From contig NZ_LMDG01000003.1 in NCBI RefSeq assembly GCF_001426265.1, forward strand, positions 114,370 to 178,369: a DNA stretch of 64,000 nucleotides, written 5' to 3'. This document shows, in pieces, positions 17,846 to 28,137 of the stretch. The position numbers and the translations under genes are program-made. The stretch is from Rhizobium sp. Root1220. GTDB lineage: Bacteria; Pseudomonadota; Alphaproteobacteria; Rhizobiales; Rhizobiaceae. The first letter of the stretch is position 1. Each line of letters starts with the position of its first letter. The notes below the pieces were generated by a model. That model worked only from the letters and a program-made list of their open reading frames with translations. It was not told where the DNA came from and searched no databases.

Positions 17846-20743
17846 ATGAGTATGGCAGATAAACAGCGGGCGTATGACACGCGTAAGAATGCGGACCTCT
17901 TTGCTGACGACGATCCTTTGGCGGAACTGGCGCGCATTGTTGGCTTCGAGCCACGAGTGGCAGCCAATACGGTTGCTGACGCGCCCCGGCATGAGCCGGC
18001 TTTCAATCTTGAGGATGAGTTGCTGCGCGAATTCGAGCGCTACGATGCACCTCAGGATTCCGTTTCCTTTGATCACTCTGCCGAGCCTGTTTTCGAGCAG
18101 CCAATGGCTTATGCTGGACCGGTCTTTGAGGCTGCCGACGAGCCTGATTTGGCGGCGTTCGAGGTTGACGATGTTGGCGAGCCTGCTGCGGTCGCGGCAT
18201 CTGAAGCCGAGCCTCAACCCGAAGTTCATCATGTGCTGGCTGCCGCTGATTGGACCGCGAACTCCCTGCGCCAGACTGAGCCAGTTTCCGGTGGTGCGCG
18301 CGATCTGATCGAGGAGCTTGAACTTTCGATCAGCTCAGCACCTGCACCGGCTGCCAAGGCGCCGCAGTGGTCGGCTGCCAGCATTCGGTTGCCGATCGCC
18401 AATTTTCATCCCGCGCGTCGCGATCCGTTACCTGTTTTTGTGCCCGAGGCCGTGGCGGTTGCGCCGGAGCCTGCCGTCGAATTCGAGGCGCCTGTAGCTT
18501 CTGGTTTTCCAGCTGAAATCGACCGCCACGAAGAACCTGAGATCGTCCCGGAATTGGCCTCTGTAGTGGCCCCGGAAGTCGCCGTTGACGAACCGTTCGT
18601 CGATCACGTGGCCTTCGATTTGGCTGCCGCCGCAAAGGATGGCACGATTCACGCCGATGCCGCGTTGACGGAAGCGGCGCCCAGTGAAGGCGACGATCTT
18701 GCGTTTGATTTCGATGACCTTCTCGCCGACGTGGCTCACTATCCGGTACCCGAGCGTGAGGCGCCGTCGAAGGATCAAATTCCTGAGCCGACGTTTGCGC
18801 CGCAGTCGGTCCTCAATGCTCATGTGGCCCCCCCAGCGCCCCTGCCGGTCGTCGTTGCCAAGGCTGAACCGGAAGCGGAAGATCCTTTCGCCGGCCATGA
18901 TTTCGAGCTTGATCTCGAAGGCATCGAGTTGGAGCTTGCCGATCTCGACTTCGCCGAACCGGTGAAAATGCGTTTGGCTGAAGAGGTTCAGCCGACGCAC
19001 GCAGCGCCGATCGCTGCCATCTTGCCCGCGCCCGCGCCCGCGCCACGTCAACCACCCGTGGCGCCGGCCGCAACTTATGATGCGCCCGTGCATGCCTCGC
19101 GCGTCGAAGCGCCCCCAGCGTTTACGGCGGATGCAGGCGACGAGCTGCCGTTCGATCCGTCAATGATCTCGGATGCGGAATACCATCCCGAGGCCGTCGA
19201 GGAAATGCACGTTCCGGCCCTGCCACCGGTCGAGCAGCCGCAGGCCATCACGGCGACCTCCGATTTCGATTTCGACGTCGATGTCGAAATTGCGAACTTG
19301 CTTACGCCTGCAAAGTCCGCGGAGATATCGCAGCCAGTTGGCGAAGAGTGGCGCGCTCGCGCGCCGATTTCCGTTGCTCCGGCAACACCTGCTGCGGTGA
19401 AGCAGGCTCAGCCACAAGGCTTGGACGAGTTCGAACGGGCGCTGGAGGAAGATTTCCGCCGCAGCGTCAGCGAGCCGGTACAACGCCGGGACAATGTTTC
19501 CCAGGTTCAGATTCAGTCTGCCAGCGACGCCGAGGACATGAGCCGCGCACGCTCGATGAAGCGCATGTTGGCAGCTGCCGCTGTGATCGTCGTCTTTGGC
19601 GGAGCATCTTACGCCGGCTATTCGTTCCTGGCCCGCGACGGCGGCCTGGGAATTGCTTCCGGTGAACCCCGCGTGATTACAGCGGACAAGGACCCGGTCA
19701 AGGTCGTGCCGGAGAATCCGGGTGGCAAGACCGTGCCGAACCAGGACAAGGCAGTCTATGACAGCGTCGGGGGCGCTACAGCGCAGGAGCCGAAGCAGAA
19801 GGCGCTGGTTTCGAGCGACGAGCAGCCCGTCGACGTCGTGCAGCGCACGCTGACCCCTGAAACACTGCCGGAAGACAACGATGGCGATATGGCGACGCCA
19901 CCGATGGCGACGCCTGTTGGCGAGACTGAGGATCCGCGGCTGTTGCCGAACCAAGATACGGCTGGCGCGGTCGATGAGGACGCGAGTGACGCGAACCGGG
20001 CTCCTGCGGTTTCTGCACGCAAGGTTCGCACGATGATCGTCAAGCCGGACGGCACTCTGGTTGCTCGCGAGGAACCGGCTGCGGAAACAGAAGCGACACT
20101 GCCGAAACCGACGACTGTTCAGACACAGAAGATCACGCCGGACACCAAGCCCGCGACCGGATCTGCTGCGGCCTTCCCGGCTGCGGGACAGGTATCGTCC
20201 GCCGATATCCGCTCCACACCGGTTGAGGAAACCACGCCGACGGCAGCGCAGGCGCCTGCGGAAAATGCCCTCGCCAAAGCTGCTGCGGCAACGCCTGCCA
20301 ACGTCAATCCTCCGGTCCGCGCTGTGAAGAGCTCGACGGTTAGCGACGTGGCACCGATGCCGGCGACACGTCCGCTGGAGCCGGCGGCAAATACTGCGGC
20401 TACCGAAACGCCCGTCGCGCCAACGCAGCAAAAGCCGAAGGAAGTCGCGGCAGTTCCGACTGCCACGGCAACCGAGGCAAAGCCGACTGCAGCCGCGCCT
20501 GGAGGTTATGGCGTACAGATCGCTTCGCTTCCCTCGGAAGAGGAAGCCAAGAAGTCCTATGCAAGTCTGTCGAAGAAGTTTGCTAGCGTGCTTGCCGGGC
20601 GTAGCTACGAGATCCGGAAGGCCGAGATCGCAGGGAAGGGGACATACTATCGCCTCCGCATTCCGGCCGGCTCCAAGGACGAGGCTGCGGCGATCTGCGA
20701 GAAGTATCGCGCCGCCGGTGGCAGTTGCCTGATCTCGAAGTAG
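17846..20743 (+). CDS. Large SPOR-domain membrane protein
   Basis: 965 aa; ATG 17846 or 17852 (MSMADKQRAYDTRKNADLF). Residues 1-570 are acidic, Pro/Ala/Glu-rich and probably disordered in the cytoplasm. One transmembrane helix lies at about 571-597 (MLAAAAVIVVFGGASYAGYS). A Pro/Ala/Thr-rich periplasmic linker follows. Residues 887-965 form a SPOR domain (GGYGVQIASLPSEEEAKKSY, then KGTYYRLRIPAGSKDEA and CLISK). SPOR domains bind denuded septal glycan, so a role in division or cell-wall remodelling is expected. Its place just before nagZ (peptidoglycan recycling) and its type II topology fit this. It ends in a strong terminator. Confidence 0.9.
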   Translation: MSMADKQRAYDTRKNADLFADDDPLAELARIVGFEPRVAANTVADAPRHEPAFNLEDELLREFERYDAPQDSVSFDHSAEPVFEQPMAYAGPVFEAADEPDLAAFEVDDVGEPAAVAASEAEPQPEVHHVLAAADWTANSLRQTEPVSGGARDLIEELELSISSAPAPAAKAPQWSAASIRLPIANFHPARRDPLPVFVPEAVAVAPEPAVEFEAPVASGFPAEIDRHEEPEIVPELASVVAPEVAVDEPFVDHVAFDLAAAAKDGTIHADAALTEAAPSEGDDLAFDFDDLLADVAHYPVPEREAPSKDQIPEPTFAPQSVLNAHVAPPAPLPVVVAKAEPEAEDPFAGHDFELDLEGIELELADLDFAEPVKMRLAEEVQPTHAAPIAAILPAPAPAPRQPPVAPAATYDAPVHASRVEAPPAFTADAGDELPFDPSMISDAEYHPEAVEEMHVPALPPVEQPQAITATSDFDFDVDVEIANLLTPAKSAEISQPVGEEWRARAPISVAPATPAAVKQAQPQGLDEFERALEEDFRRSVSEPVQRRDNVSQVQIQSASDAEDMSRARSMKRMLAAAAVIVVFGGASYAGYSFLARDGGLGIASGEPRVITADKDPVKVVPENPGGKTVPNQDKAVYDSVGGATAQEPKQKALVSSDEQPVDVVQRTLTPETLPEDNDGDMATPPMATPVGETEDPRLLPNQDTAGAVDEDASDANRAPAVSARKVRTMIVKPDGTLVAREEPAAETEATLPKPTTVQTQKITPDTKPATGSAAAFPAAGQVSSADIRSTPVEETTPTAAQAPAENALAKAAAATPANVNPPVRAVKSSTVSDVAPMPATRPLEPAANTAATETPVAPTQQKPKEVAAVPTATATEAKPTAAAPGGYGVQIASLPSEEEAKKSYASLSKKFASVLAGRSYEIRKAEIAGKGTYYRLRIPAGSKDEAAAICEKYRAAGGSCLISK

Positions 20744-20763
20744 CGTTCACAGCGAATGAACAG

Positions 20764-20795
20764 AGCGGCGGGGCAATGTCCCGCCGCTTTTTTTG
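20764..20795 (+). terminator. Rho-independent terminator after the SPOR gene
   Basis: Stem AGCGGCGGG (20764-20772) with CCCGCCGCT (20780-20788), followed by T7. Confidence 0.9.
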
Positions 20796-20849
20796 TGAAC
20801 GGCGGTTGACGCGCCTCGCAATTCGGCCGCGCACCTCTATGATTCGGGT

Positions 20850-21863
20850 ATGACCGAATCAAAAGCGATGATCCTGGGCTGTAGCGGCCTTTCCCTGACC
20901 TCGGAAGAAAAGGCGTTCTACAGGGCCGAGCGGCCCTGGGGCTTCATTCTCTTCGGACGAAACATTTCCGAACGGCAGCAGATTGCGGATCTTGTTGCCG
21001 AAATGCGTGAGAGCGTCGGCTGGCATGCGCCGGTGCTGATCGATCAGGAGGGCGGGCGCGTGCAGCGAATCCGGCCGCCGATTTTTCAGCACTATCCTTC
21101 CGGGCAGCAGCTTGGCGACCTCTACCGTCAAGACAGGGAGCAGGGAACCCGCGCCGCGTGGTTGATGTCGCGTCTGCACGCGTTCGATCTGTCCAGTCTA
21201 GGCATTAACGTTGATTGCCTCCCCGTGCTCGATGTGCCGGTCGAAGGCAGCAGCAACGTCATCGGCAACCGCGCCTATGGTAGCGATCCCGCAACGGTTA
21301 CTGCCATGGGCAGGGCTGCCGCCGAAGGTCTGAAAGCCGGTGGTCTTCTTCCGGTCATGAAACACATGCCTGGCCACGGCAGGGGATTTGCGGATTCCCA
21401 CCACGAACTGCCGGTTGTCACCGTTGCGCGCGAAGATCTGGAAGCTCACGACTTCCCACCTTTCGTGGCGATGAGGGACGAGCTGATGGCCATGACCTGC
21501 CATGTCGTCTTCGCCGCAATCGATCCAGACAACCCGGCCACAACCTCCCGCAAGGTTGTGGACGGCATCATTCGCGAATGGATTGGCTTCAACGGCCTGC
21601 TGCTCTCTGATGATACATCGATGAACGCATTGGCCGGATCGATCGGTGAGCGCGCGGCGAACATCATCGCGGGCGGATGTGATATCGTGTTGCATTGCAA
21701 CGGTCACATGAACGAGATGGAACAGGTGGTTGCCAACGTTCCGGCACTGCAGGCGAAATCGCTTGCGCGTGCCCGGGCCGTGGAGACGGGCTTTCCGCTG
21801 CCGGACGCGGCCGCAGAGGATGAAATCCGCGCCGAGTTCGACACGATGTTCGCAACCGTCTGA
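20850..21863 (+). CDS. nagZ: Beta-N-acetylhexosaminidase NagZ
   Basis: 337 aa glycoside hydrolase family 3 enzyme that removes GlcNAc from cytoplasmic muropeptides. Visible motifs: RPWGFILFGRNI, LIDQEGGRVQRI, the GH3 signature KHMPGHGRGFADSHHELP (residues about 170-188, with the Asp-His acid/base dyad), and the nucleophile Asp in LLSDDTSMNAL near residue 253. No signal peptide, as expected for cytosolic NagZ. It is followed by scpA after 20 bp. Confidence 0.95.
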   Translation: MTESKAMILGCSGLSLTSEEKAFYRAERPWGFILFGRNISERQQIADLVAEMRESVGWHAPVLIDQEGGRVQRIRPPIFQHYPSGQQLGDLYRQDREQGTRAAWLMSRLHAFDLSSLGINVDCLPVLDVPVEGSSNVIGNRAYGSDPATVTAMGRAAAEGLKAGGLLPVMKHMPGHGRGFADSHHELPVVTVAREDLEAHDFPPFVAMRDELMAMTCHVVFAAIDPDNPATTSRKVVDGIIREWIGFNGLLLSDDTSMNALAGSIGERAANIIAGGCDIVLHCNGHMNEMEQVVANVPALQAKSLARARAVETGFPLPDAAAEDEIRAEFDTMFATV

Positions 21864-21883
21864 TCACGAAAGGAGCGGCCAGG

Positions 21884-22744
21884 GTGAGCACGATCAAGGG
21901 CACGGAACGGTCCCAAGCGACGGCAACGCCGATGGATAAGTTGTGGCAGGACAATGGCGCCGAACGCGCCAGCAACGACCCGGCACTGCTGATCGATGTT
22001 GCGGGCTTCGAAGGCCCGCTCGACCTTCTGCTTTATCTCGCCCGCAACCAGAAGGTCGATCTGTCGCGCATCTCCGTTCTTGCGCTTGCGGAGCAATATC
22101 TGCAGTTCATCGAAAGCGCCCGACGCATCCGCATCGAACTGGCCGCTGACTACCTGGTGATGGCCGCGTGGCTTGCCTATCTCAAATCGCGCCTGCTGAT
22201 CCCCCAGCAAGCCAAGGACGACGGACCCTCGGGCGAGGAGATGGCTGCGACACTTGCCTTCCGTCTGAAGCGTCTCGAGGCGATGCGGGAGGCGGCGGGT
22301 GGGCTGGTCAATCGAAACCGCCTCGGCCGCGATATCTTTGTCCGTGGAGCGCCGGAGCACATTCCGGACAGGCAGCAATCCTCCTATCAGGCGAGCCTTT
22401 ACGACCTTCTGACGGCCTATGCGTCGCTCCGCCAGCGGCAGGCGGTCACGCAGGTGACGATCGCCCGCAGAAATGTTTGGTCGTTGACGGAGGCACGCGA
22501 ACTCCTGACGCGCATGATCGGCGAGATCAGGGACTGGACCGCTCTGGAGCAGCATCTTGTCCACTACATGGCGTCGCCGGAAGACCGCGTGACCGCAATT
22601 GCCAGTGCCTTCGCGGCATCTCTGGAACTCGTGCGTGAGGGCAAAATGGAGATCCGCCAGGATGGAGCCTTCCAGCCGCTTTATATGCGACGCGGGCCCA
22701 AGCATGCGACCTTGCAGCTCGTCGAACAGGAGCGACCGGCTTGA
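21884..22744 (+). CDS. scpA: Segregation and condensation protein ScpA
   Basis: 286 aa from GTG 21884, with AAAGGAG about 12 nt upstream. The conserved kleisin N-domain reads IDVAGFEGPLDLLLYLARNQ then KVDLSRISVLALAEQYL. The middle has ADYLVMAAWLAYLKSRLLIP. ScpA bridges SMC heads with ScpB and condenses the chromosome. Its stop overlaps the start of scpB, consistent with stoichiometric expression. Confidence 0.95.
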   Translation: MSTIKGTERSQATATPMDKLWQDNGAERASNDPALLIDVAGFEGPLDLLLYLARNQKVDLSRISVLALAEQYLQFIESARRIRIELAADYLVMAAWLAYLKSRLLIPQQAKDDGPSGEEMAATLAFRLKRLEAMREAAGGLVNRNRLGRDIFVRGAPEHIPDRQQSSYQASLYDLLTAYASLRQRQAVTQVTIARRNVWSLTEARELLTRMIGEIRDWTALEQHLVHYMASPEDRVTAIASAFAASLELVREGKMEIRQDGAFQPLYMRRGPKHATLQLVEQERPA

Positions 22745-23457
22745 GCGATCTCGAAGACGTCAATATCGACGAGCAAGAAGCTCCGGACTCGGTGGACGAT
22801 AGCCGCGCCGAGACAGAGGCCGAGCGCATCGCCGAGGCCTTGGTATTTGCGTCTGCTCAACCCGTGTCTGAAGGCTTTATCGCCGATCGTCTGCCGCGCG
22901 CATTCAATGTCCGCGCTATCATGCTGCGGCTGAAGGAGCAGTATGCGCATCGCGGCGTCAATTTGATGCAGGTCGACGATGCCTGGGCATTCCGGACCGC
23001 CGCAGACCTTTCCTTCGTCATTCGCCGTGACGACAATGAGGTGAGGAAGCTTTCGCGCGCCGCTCTGGAGGTTCTTGCGATCATCGCCTATCACCAGCCT
23101 GTGACCCGCGCCGAGATCGAGGATATCCGCGGAGTGCAAACCTCTCGCGGAACGCTCGATGTTCTGATGGAGGCAGGTTGGGTTCGTTTCCGTGGGCGCC
23201 GGCGCACGCCGGGAAGGCCCGTCACGCTTGGCACCACCCGCGACTTTCTCGACCACTTCGGTCTGGAGGAATTGCGCGACCTGCCTGGTCTGGAAGAGTT
23301 GAAGGGCGCGGGCCTGCTTTCCGGTCGCGTCCCCGCCAATTTCAATATACCGTCACCGATGATGAGCGACGAATTGGCCGAGGACGAAGATCCAATAACC
23401 CAGATGGATCTGGAGGAACTCGGCTTGCTGGCGCCTGGCGGCGCATCGGAGGAGTAG
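22741..23457 (+). CDS. scpB: Segregation and condensation protein ScpB
   Basis: 238 aa. The start is TTG 22741 inside the scpA end (CTTGAGC), so the two genes overlap by 4 bp. The ScpB core has EAERIAEALVFASAQPVSE and the winged-helix segments KLSRAALEVLAIIAYHQPVT then RAEIEDIRGVQ, LGTTRDFLDHFGLEELRDLP. The C-terminal 35 residues are acidic. ScpB dimers bind ScpA in the SMC complex. Confidence 0.95.
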   Translation: MSDLEDVNIDEQEAPDSVDDSRAETEAERIAEALVFASAQPVSEGFIADRLPRAFNVRAIMLRLKEQYAHRGVNLMQVDDAWAFRTAADLSFVIRRDDNEVRKLSRAALEVLAIIAYHQPVTRAEIEDIRGVQTSRGTLDVLMEAGWVRFRGRRRTPGRPVTLGTTRDFLDHFGLEELRDLPGLEELKGAGLLSGRVPANFNIPSPMMSDELAEDEDPITQMDLEELGLLAPGGASEE

Positions 23458-23627
23458 CGGCCTTGTTTCGCCGATCAAAACAATGCTTATCAAAATTTTG
23501 AAGTCCAAATGACTTGTCACAACGGCCGATCCCGTGACATTAAGCGTCAACCAACGGGGAATTTAGATGTTGGAATTGATGTCGGAAATTCTTACATCAA
23601 GGGATATCGCAACAGGGAGTTAGCGTA

Positions 23628-23822
23628 ATGGGTTCTTTTAGCATGTGGCACTGGCTTATCGTTCTGGCCATCGTGCTGTTGTTGTTCGGTCGCGGCAAGA
23701 TTCCTGAACTGATGGGTGACGTAGCCAAGGGCATCAAGAGCTTCAAGAAGGGGATGACCGACGACGAAGCCGCCGACACAGCAAGCAAGACCGTCGATCA
23801 CAAGGCCGACGAGACCAAGTAA
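23628..23822 (+). CDS. tatA: Twin-arginine translocase subunit TatA
   Basis: 64 aa. N-terminal membrane helix ([17 protein letters not shown]), hinge FGRGKIPEL and amphipathic helix [15 protein letters not shown], then a short charged tail. TatA oligomers form the translocation pathway for folded proteins with twin-arginine signals. First of the tatABC set. The 170-bp gap after scpB probably holds the tat promoter. Confidence 0.96.
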   Translation: MGSFSMWHWLIVLAIVLLLFGRGKIPELMGDVAKGIKSFKKGMTDDEAADTASKTVDHKADETK

Positions 23823-23870
23823 TAGCGTCCGGGCAACGCCGCCCCCGCGTTTCCCGCCCAGGAGCCTTGT

Positions 23871-24503
23871 ATGTTCGATATTGGCTGGACCGAGCTGCTT
23901 GTCATCGCGGTCGTACTGATTGTGGTGGTCGGTCCCAAGGATCTGCCGCCAATGCTTCGTGCGTTCGGCAAGATGATGCAGCGTGCCCGCAAGGTCGCGG
24001 GCGAGTTTCGTGCGCAGTTCGATGAAGCGTTGCGCGAGGCCGATCTCGACGATGTGCGTCAGACCCTGACCGACGCGCAGAAGCTGAACCCCGTTAACAG
24101 CCTGCGCGAAGCTATGAACCCGCTTCGTCAGATGGGCAACGAGATCAAGGCCGACTTGCAGAAGGCGACGACGGTAGAAAACAAGACCGAAGTGCCGGCG
24201 GCTGCCATGCAGGCTCCCGAGCCTGCTATGAGCCTGCCGGAAACGCCTCCAGTCATGTCGTCTCCGACGCCTCAGCCGGCCACGTCCGCAGATCTGCCAG
24301 GGGTAGCCACCACGGAGAAGCCGAAAGCTGTTCGCAAGCCGCGCGCCAAAGCCGCAGACAAAGCGGATGCTGTTGCTGCCATTGCTGTAGCACCGGCCGA
24401 AAAACCCCGGCGGGGACAGGCAAAGACGGCACCCAAGCCGACAGCCGCCGCCAAAGCCGCCCCGAAGAAGACGGCAGCAAAGAAAAAGAAGGATGAGGCA
24501 TGA
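23871..24503 (+). CDS. tatB: Twin-arginine translocase subunit TatB
   Basis: 210 aa. The N-terminus MFDIGWTELLVIAVVLIVV with conserved Glu-8, then GPKDLPPMLRAFGKMM, is diagnostic for TatB, which forms the receptor with TatC. The C-terminal half is a long Ala/Pro/Lys tail ending in AAAKAAPKKTAAKKKKDEA, much more basic than in enteric TatB. Overlaps tatC by 4 bp (ATGA). Confidence 0.95.
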   Translation: MFDIGWTELLVIAVVLIVVVGPKDLPPMLRAFGKMMQRARKVAGEFRAQFDEALREADLDDVRQTLTDAQKLNPVNSLREAMNPLRQMGNEIKADLQKATTVENKTEVPAAAMQAPEPAMSLPETPPVMSSPTPQPATSADLPGVATTEKPKAVRKPRAKAADKADAVAAIAVAPAEKPRRGQAKTAPKPTAAAKAAPKKTAAKKKKDEA

Positions 24504-25327
24504 GCGGTGAAATCGAAGACAAGCCGCAGCCTCTGATCGAGCATCTGATGGAGTTGCGCACGCGGCTGATGTGGTCCATCGGCGCGTTCTTCGTCGCTTT
24601 CATCGTCTGCTTCATCTTTGCCAAGCATCTCTTCAACGTTCTGGTCTATCCGTACAAGTGGGCGGTTGTTTGGGCGCATCTCGATGTATCGAAGGCGCAG
24701 CTTATCTACACGGCGCCTCAGGAATTTTTCTTCACCCAGGTCAAAGTCGCCATGTTCGGTGGCCTGGTGATCGCTTTCCCCATCATTGCCGGACAGCTCT
24801 ATAAGTTCGTCGCGCCGGGCCTCTACAAGAACGAGCGTGCTGCCTTCCTGCCGTTCCTGGTGGCGTCGCCGGTGCTGTTCCTGATGGGTGCCTCGCTGGT
24901 CTACTTTTTCTTCACGCCAATGGTCATGTGGTTCTTCCTGACCATGCAGCAGGCGCCCGGAGAAGGCGACGTCGCCATTTCGCTGCTGCCGAAGGTCTCG
25001 GAATATCTCAGCCTGATCATGACGCTGGTCTTTTCCTTTGGACTGGTGTTCCAGCTTCCGGTGATCACGACATTGCTGGCGCGGGTGGGAATACTGACGT
25101 CCGACTGGTTGCGCGAGAAGCGCAAGTTCGCGATCGTGCTTGCCTTCGTCGTCGCGGCGGTGCTCACGCCGCCTGATCCGATGTCCCAGATCGGCCTTGC
25201 GCTGCCGACGATCATTCTCTACGAGATTGCCATCTACGCAGCGCGACTCGTTGAGCGCCAGCGTGCCCGTGAGGCGGTCAAGGAGGCTGACGGGTCTTCG
25301 GATGTTTCCAAGACGGACAACGACTGA
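24500..25327 (+). CDS. tatC: Twin-arginine translocase subunit TatC
   Basis: 275 aa with six membrane segments. The N-terminal signature PLIEHLMELRTRLMWSI and the second one, GLYKNERAAFLPFLVAS, are present, and the essential Glu region follows FTPMVMWFFLTMQQ. TatC recognises twin-arginine signal peptides. The start ATG lies within the end of tatB. serS follows after a 95-bp gap, still co-oriented. Confidence 0.97.
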   Translation: MSGEIEDKPQPLIEHLMELRTRLMWSIGAFFVAFIVCFIFAKHLFNVLVYPYKWAVVWAHLDVSKAQLIYTAPQEFFFTQVKVAMFGGLVIAFPIIAGQLYKFVAPGLYKNERAAFLPFLVASPVLFLMGASLVYFFFTPMVMWFFLTMQQAPGEGDVAISLLPKVSEYLSLIMTLVFSFGLVFQLPVITTLLARVGILTSDWLREKRKFAIVLAFVVAAVLTPPDPMSQIGLALPTIILYEIAIYAARLVERQRAREAVKEADGSSDVSKTDND

Positions 25328-25422
25328 GCGACACCGCGATCTCTCCTTGAAACTTCCCAATTCCGGTCGAGGCCCGGTCAGGCTTTGGCCGGGTCACCTT
25401 TTTGAAACGACCTGGAACGACG

Positions 25423-26706
25423 ATGCTCGATATCAAATGGATCCGTGAGAATCCCGAAGCGCTTGACGCAGCCCTTGCCAAGCGTGGTGCCGAGCCTTTG
25501 TCCGCAGGCCTGATCGCCCTTGACGAGAAGCGGCGCTCGGCAGTCCAGAAGGTGCAGGACATGCAGTCCCGCCGCAACACGGTCTCCAAGGAGATCGGTG
25601 CGGCAATGGCGCAGAAGAACAGCGAGCTTGCCGAGCAGCTCAAGGCCGAGGTCGCAGACCTCAAGGTCTTGCTTCCGAGCGCCGAGGAAGAGGACCGCCA
25701 GTTCAGCGACGAGCTCAACGACGCCCTTTCGCGCATTCCGAACATCCCGCATGACGACGTGCCTGTCGGCAAGGACGAGCACGACAATGTCGTCACCCGC
25801 ACGACCGGCGACAAGCCGCGCTGGAACCATACGCCGAAGGAACACTTCGCGATCGGCGAAGCGCTGGGCTACATGGATTTCGAGCGTGCCGCCAAGCTCT
25901 CCGGCTCGCGCTTCACGGTGCTGACCGGCCCGCTCGCCCGGCTGGAACGGGCTCTCGGCCAGTTCATGATCGATCTGCATACCCGCGAACACGGCTATAC
26001 CGAGGTCAGCTCGCCGCTGATGGTACGCGACGAGGCGGTCTTCGGCGTGGGGCAGCTGCCGAAATTCGCCGAGGACATGTTTCGCACGACGGATGGCCGC
26101 TGGCTGATCCCGACCGCCGAGGTGACGCTCACCAACCTGGTGCGAGAGGAAATCCTCGATCAGGAAAAGCTGCCGCTGCGCTTCACCGCGCTGACGCCGT
26201 CCTTCCGCTCGGAAGCAGGCTCGGCCGGACGCGACACGCGCGGCATGTTGCGCCAGCACCAGTTCTGGAAGTGCGAGCTGGTCTCGATCACCGACGCCGA
26301 GAGCTCACTTGCCGAGCACGAGCGGATGACGGCGTGTGCCGAGGAGGTGCTGAAGCGCCTCGGCCTGCATTTCCGCACGATGACGCTCTGCACCGGCGAC
26401 ATGGGCTTCGGCTCACGCAAGACCTACGACCTTGAGGTCTGGCTACCCGGTCAGAACACGTATCGCGAAATCTCGTCCTGCTCCGTCTGCGGCGATTTCC
26501 AGGCGCGGCGCATGAATGCTCGCTATCGCGGCAAGGATGACAAGGCGATAAGATTCGTTCACACCCTGAACGGCTCCGGCACGGCCGTCGGCCGCTGCCT
26601 GATCGCCGTTCTGGAAAACTACCTGAACGAAGATGGGTCGGTGACCATTCCCGATGCGCTGTTGCCTTATATGGGCGGCCTGAAGAAGATCGAACGGGCG
26701 GCCTGA
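25423..26706 (+). CDS. serS: Seryl-tRNA synthetase
   Basis: 427 aa from ATG 25423 ([20 protein letters not shown]); the family N-terminus rules out the upstream in-frame ATG. An N-terminal coiled-coil arm binds the long variable arm of tRNA-Ser. Class II motif 2 reads [20 protein letters not shown] and motif 3 [17 protein letters not shown]. Motif-1-type dimer residues precede [19 protein letters not shown]. The enzyme charges tRNA-Ser and tRNA-Sec. Only 4 bp separate it from surE. Confidence 0.97.
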   Translation: MLDIKWIRENPEALDAALAKRGAEPLSAGLIALDEKRRSAVQKVQDMQSRRNTVSKEIGAAMAQKNSELAEQLKAEVADLKVLLPSAEEEDRQFSDELNDALSRIPNIPHDDVPVGKDEHDNVVTRTTGDKPRWNHTPKEHFAIGEALGYMDFERAAKLSGSRFTVLTGPLARLERALGQFMIDLHTREHGYTEVSSPLMVRDEAVFGVGQLPKFAEDMFRTTDGRWLIPTAEVTLTNLVREEILDQEKLPLRFTALTPSFRSEAGSAGRDTRGMLRQHQFWKCELVSITDAESSLAEHERMTACAEEVLKRLGLHFRTMTLCTGDMGFGSRKTYDLEVWLPGQNTYREISSCSVCGDFQARRMNARYRGKDDKAIRFVHTLNGSGTAVGRCLIAVLENYLNEDGSVTIPDALLPYMGGLKKIERAA

Positions 26707-26710
26707 ACCG

Positions 26711-27478
26711 ATGCGCATCCTGCTCACCAACGACGACGGCATTCACGCAGAAGGCCTTGCGGCGCTGGAGCGGATTGCGCGCAGGCTCTCCGACGACGTC
26801 TGGATCGTTGCACCTGAGACCGACCAGAGCGGCCTTGCTCATTCCCTGAGCCTGTCGGAACCGCTTCGCCTGCGCAGGATTTCCGACAAGCATTTCGCAC
26901 TGCGCGGTACACCGACCGATTGTGTCATCATGGGTATCAAGCAGGTCATGGACACCAAGCCGGACCTGGTGCTTTCCGGCGTCAATTCTGGTTCGAACGT
27001 CGCCGACGACGTGACCTATTCAGGAACAATCGCGGGCGCAATCGAAGGCACGATGCACGGGGTTCGTTCATTTGCGTTAAGCCAGGCCTACCAACACGTA
27101 GACGGCGCTCGCATGCTTCCATGGGAAGTCTGTGAGGCGCATGCGCCTGCGCTTCTCGACAGGCTGATGGCGCTCGATTTGCCGGAAGGCACCTTCCTCA
27201 ATCTCAACTTCCCCAGTTGTCGGGCGGAGGAGGTTGAGGGCGTCGAGGTCACCGCGCAGGGCAAGCTTGCTTTCAACCTGCAGGTCGATGCAAGGGCCGA
27301 CGGCCGCGGCGTTCCCTACTACTGGCTCAAGTTCGGCGAGCGCGCCGGAGCCTTCGCCGAGGGCACTGATATTCACGCTCTCAAGCATCGCAAGATTTCG
27401 GTAACACCTTTGAAACTGGATCTGACTGATTATTCCGTTCAGGACCGCGTGGCGCGGGCGCTTTCGGGTACGGAGTAA
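26711..27478 (+). CDS. surE: 5'/3'-nucleotidase SurE
   Basis: 255 aa. Metal site [15 protein letters not shown] (Asp-8, Asp-9) with SGLAHSLS, and the second site in [17 protein letters not shown] then IAGAIEGTM. SurE dephosphorylates nucleoside monophosphates under stress and is often coupled to pcm, as here (6-bp gap to the next gene). Confidence 0.96.
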   Translation: MRILLTNDDGIHAEGLAALERIARRLSDDVWIVAPETDQSGLAHSLSLSEPLRLRRISDKHFALRGTPTDCVIMGIKQVMDTKPDLVLSGVNSGSNVADDVTYSGTIAGAIEGTMHGVRSFALSQAYQHVDGARMLPWEVCEAHAPALLDRLMALDLPEGTFLNLNFPSCRAEEVEGVEVTAQGKLAFNLQVDARADGRGVPYYWLKFGERAGAFAEGTDIHALKHRKISVTPLKLDLTDYSVQDRVARALSGTE

Positions 27479-27483
27479 ACCGC

Positions 27484-28137
27484 GTGACGGCACGTTTGTT
27501 GGAGAAGGAAGGGTTCGCGGCGCTCGTTCTGAGGCTGCGTGCCGAAGGCGTATCGGACATTGACCTGCTGACGGCGGTCGAGCAGACCCCGCGCTCGCTT
27601 TTCGTGCCGGCGCAATTCGTGGAGCAGGCTTATTCCAGCCGCACGATCCCCATCGAGTGCGGTTCGTTCCTGGAGGGCGTCGATCTGGCGGTGCGCATCC
27701 TGCATCACCTGAAGATCAAGCCGGGTCAGCGCGTACTCGAGGTGGGGACCGGCAGCGGTTTCATGTCCGCCGTCATGGCACGATTGGCCGAACGCGTCCT
27801 GACGATCGACCGCTACAAGACACTGACGACAAATGCCCAGCGTCGCATGGAATCACTCGGCCTTCGCAACATCATCATCCGCCAGGCCGACGGCAGTGGC
27901 GGAATGCAGGGAGACGGAACCTTCGACCGCATTCTGGTGACGGCCGCCTTTAATTCCATGCCTCGATTCTACACGGATCAGCTGGTTTCAGGTGGTTCGA
28001 TGATTGCGCCGTTGATGATCTCTGAGACCGAATGCCGCCTGGTGCGTCTGACGAAGACAGGCAGCCGCTTTGAGCGCGAGGAGCTTTTCGACGTTCCTTA
28101 CCTGCCGATCGTAGCCCGTGTCGCGTCGCAGCTCTGA
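27484..28137 (+). CDS. pcm: Protein-L-isoaspartate O-methyltransferase
   Basis: 217 aa from GTG 27484. The canonical Pcm features are better preserved than in the copy at 5371-6033: VEQTPRSLFVPAQF, IPIECGSFLEGVDLAVRIL in the substrate region, and SAM motif I RVLEVGTGSGFMSAVMARL. Late motifs are FDRILVTAAFNSMP and the LVSGGSMIAPL segment. The enzyme methylates L-isoaspartyl residues so that they can revert. The surE-pcm pair is a conserved stationary-phase repair module. Confidence 0.94.
   Translation: MTARLLEKEGFAALVLRLRAEGVSDIDLLTAVEQTPRSLFVPAQFVEQAYSSRTIPIECGSFLEGVDLAVRILHHLKIKPGQRVLEVGTGSGFMSAVMARLAERVLTIDRYKTLTTNAQRRMESLGLRNIIIRQADGSGGMQGDGTFDRILVTAAFNSMPRFYTDQLVSGGSMIAPLMISETECRLVRLTKTGSRFEREELFDVPYLPIVARVASQL

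Noticed and set aside
19160..20431. Long minus-strand frame (423 codons) inside the SPOR-domain gene
   Set aside because: Extreme Arg content and antisense position to a gene with a good C-terminal domain; a GC-skew artefact.
25365..25405. Terminator between tatC and serS
   Set aside because: CCCGGTC and GGCCGGG pair only partly and the T stretch is offset; the evidence is too weak to list.
5371..28137. Two Pcm-family genes as a recent duplication
   Set aside because: The two proteins share only the family motifs; the first diverges in the substrate region, so they are old paralogues rather than a recent duplication.
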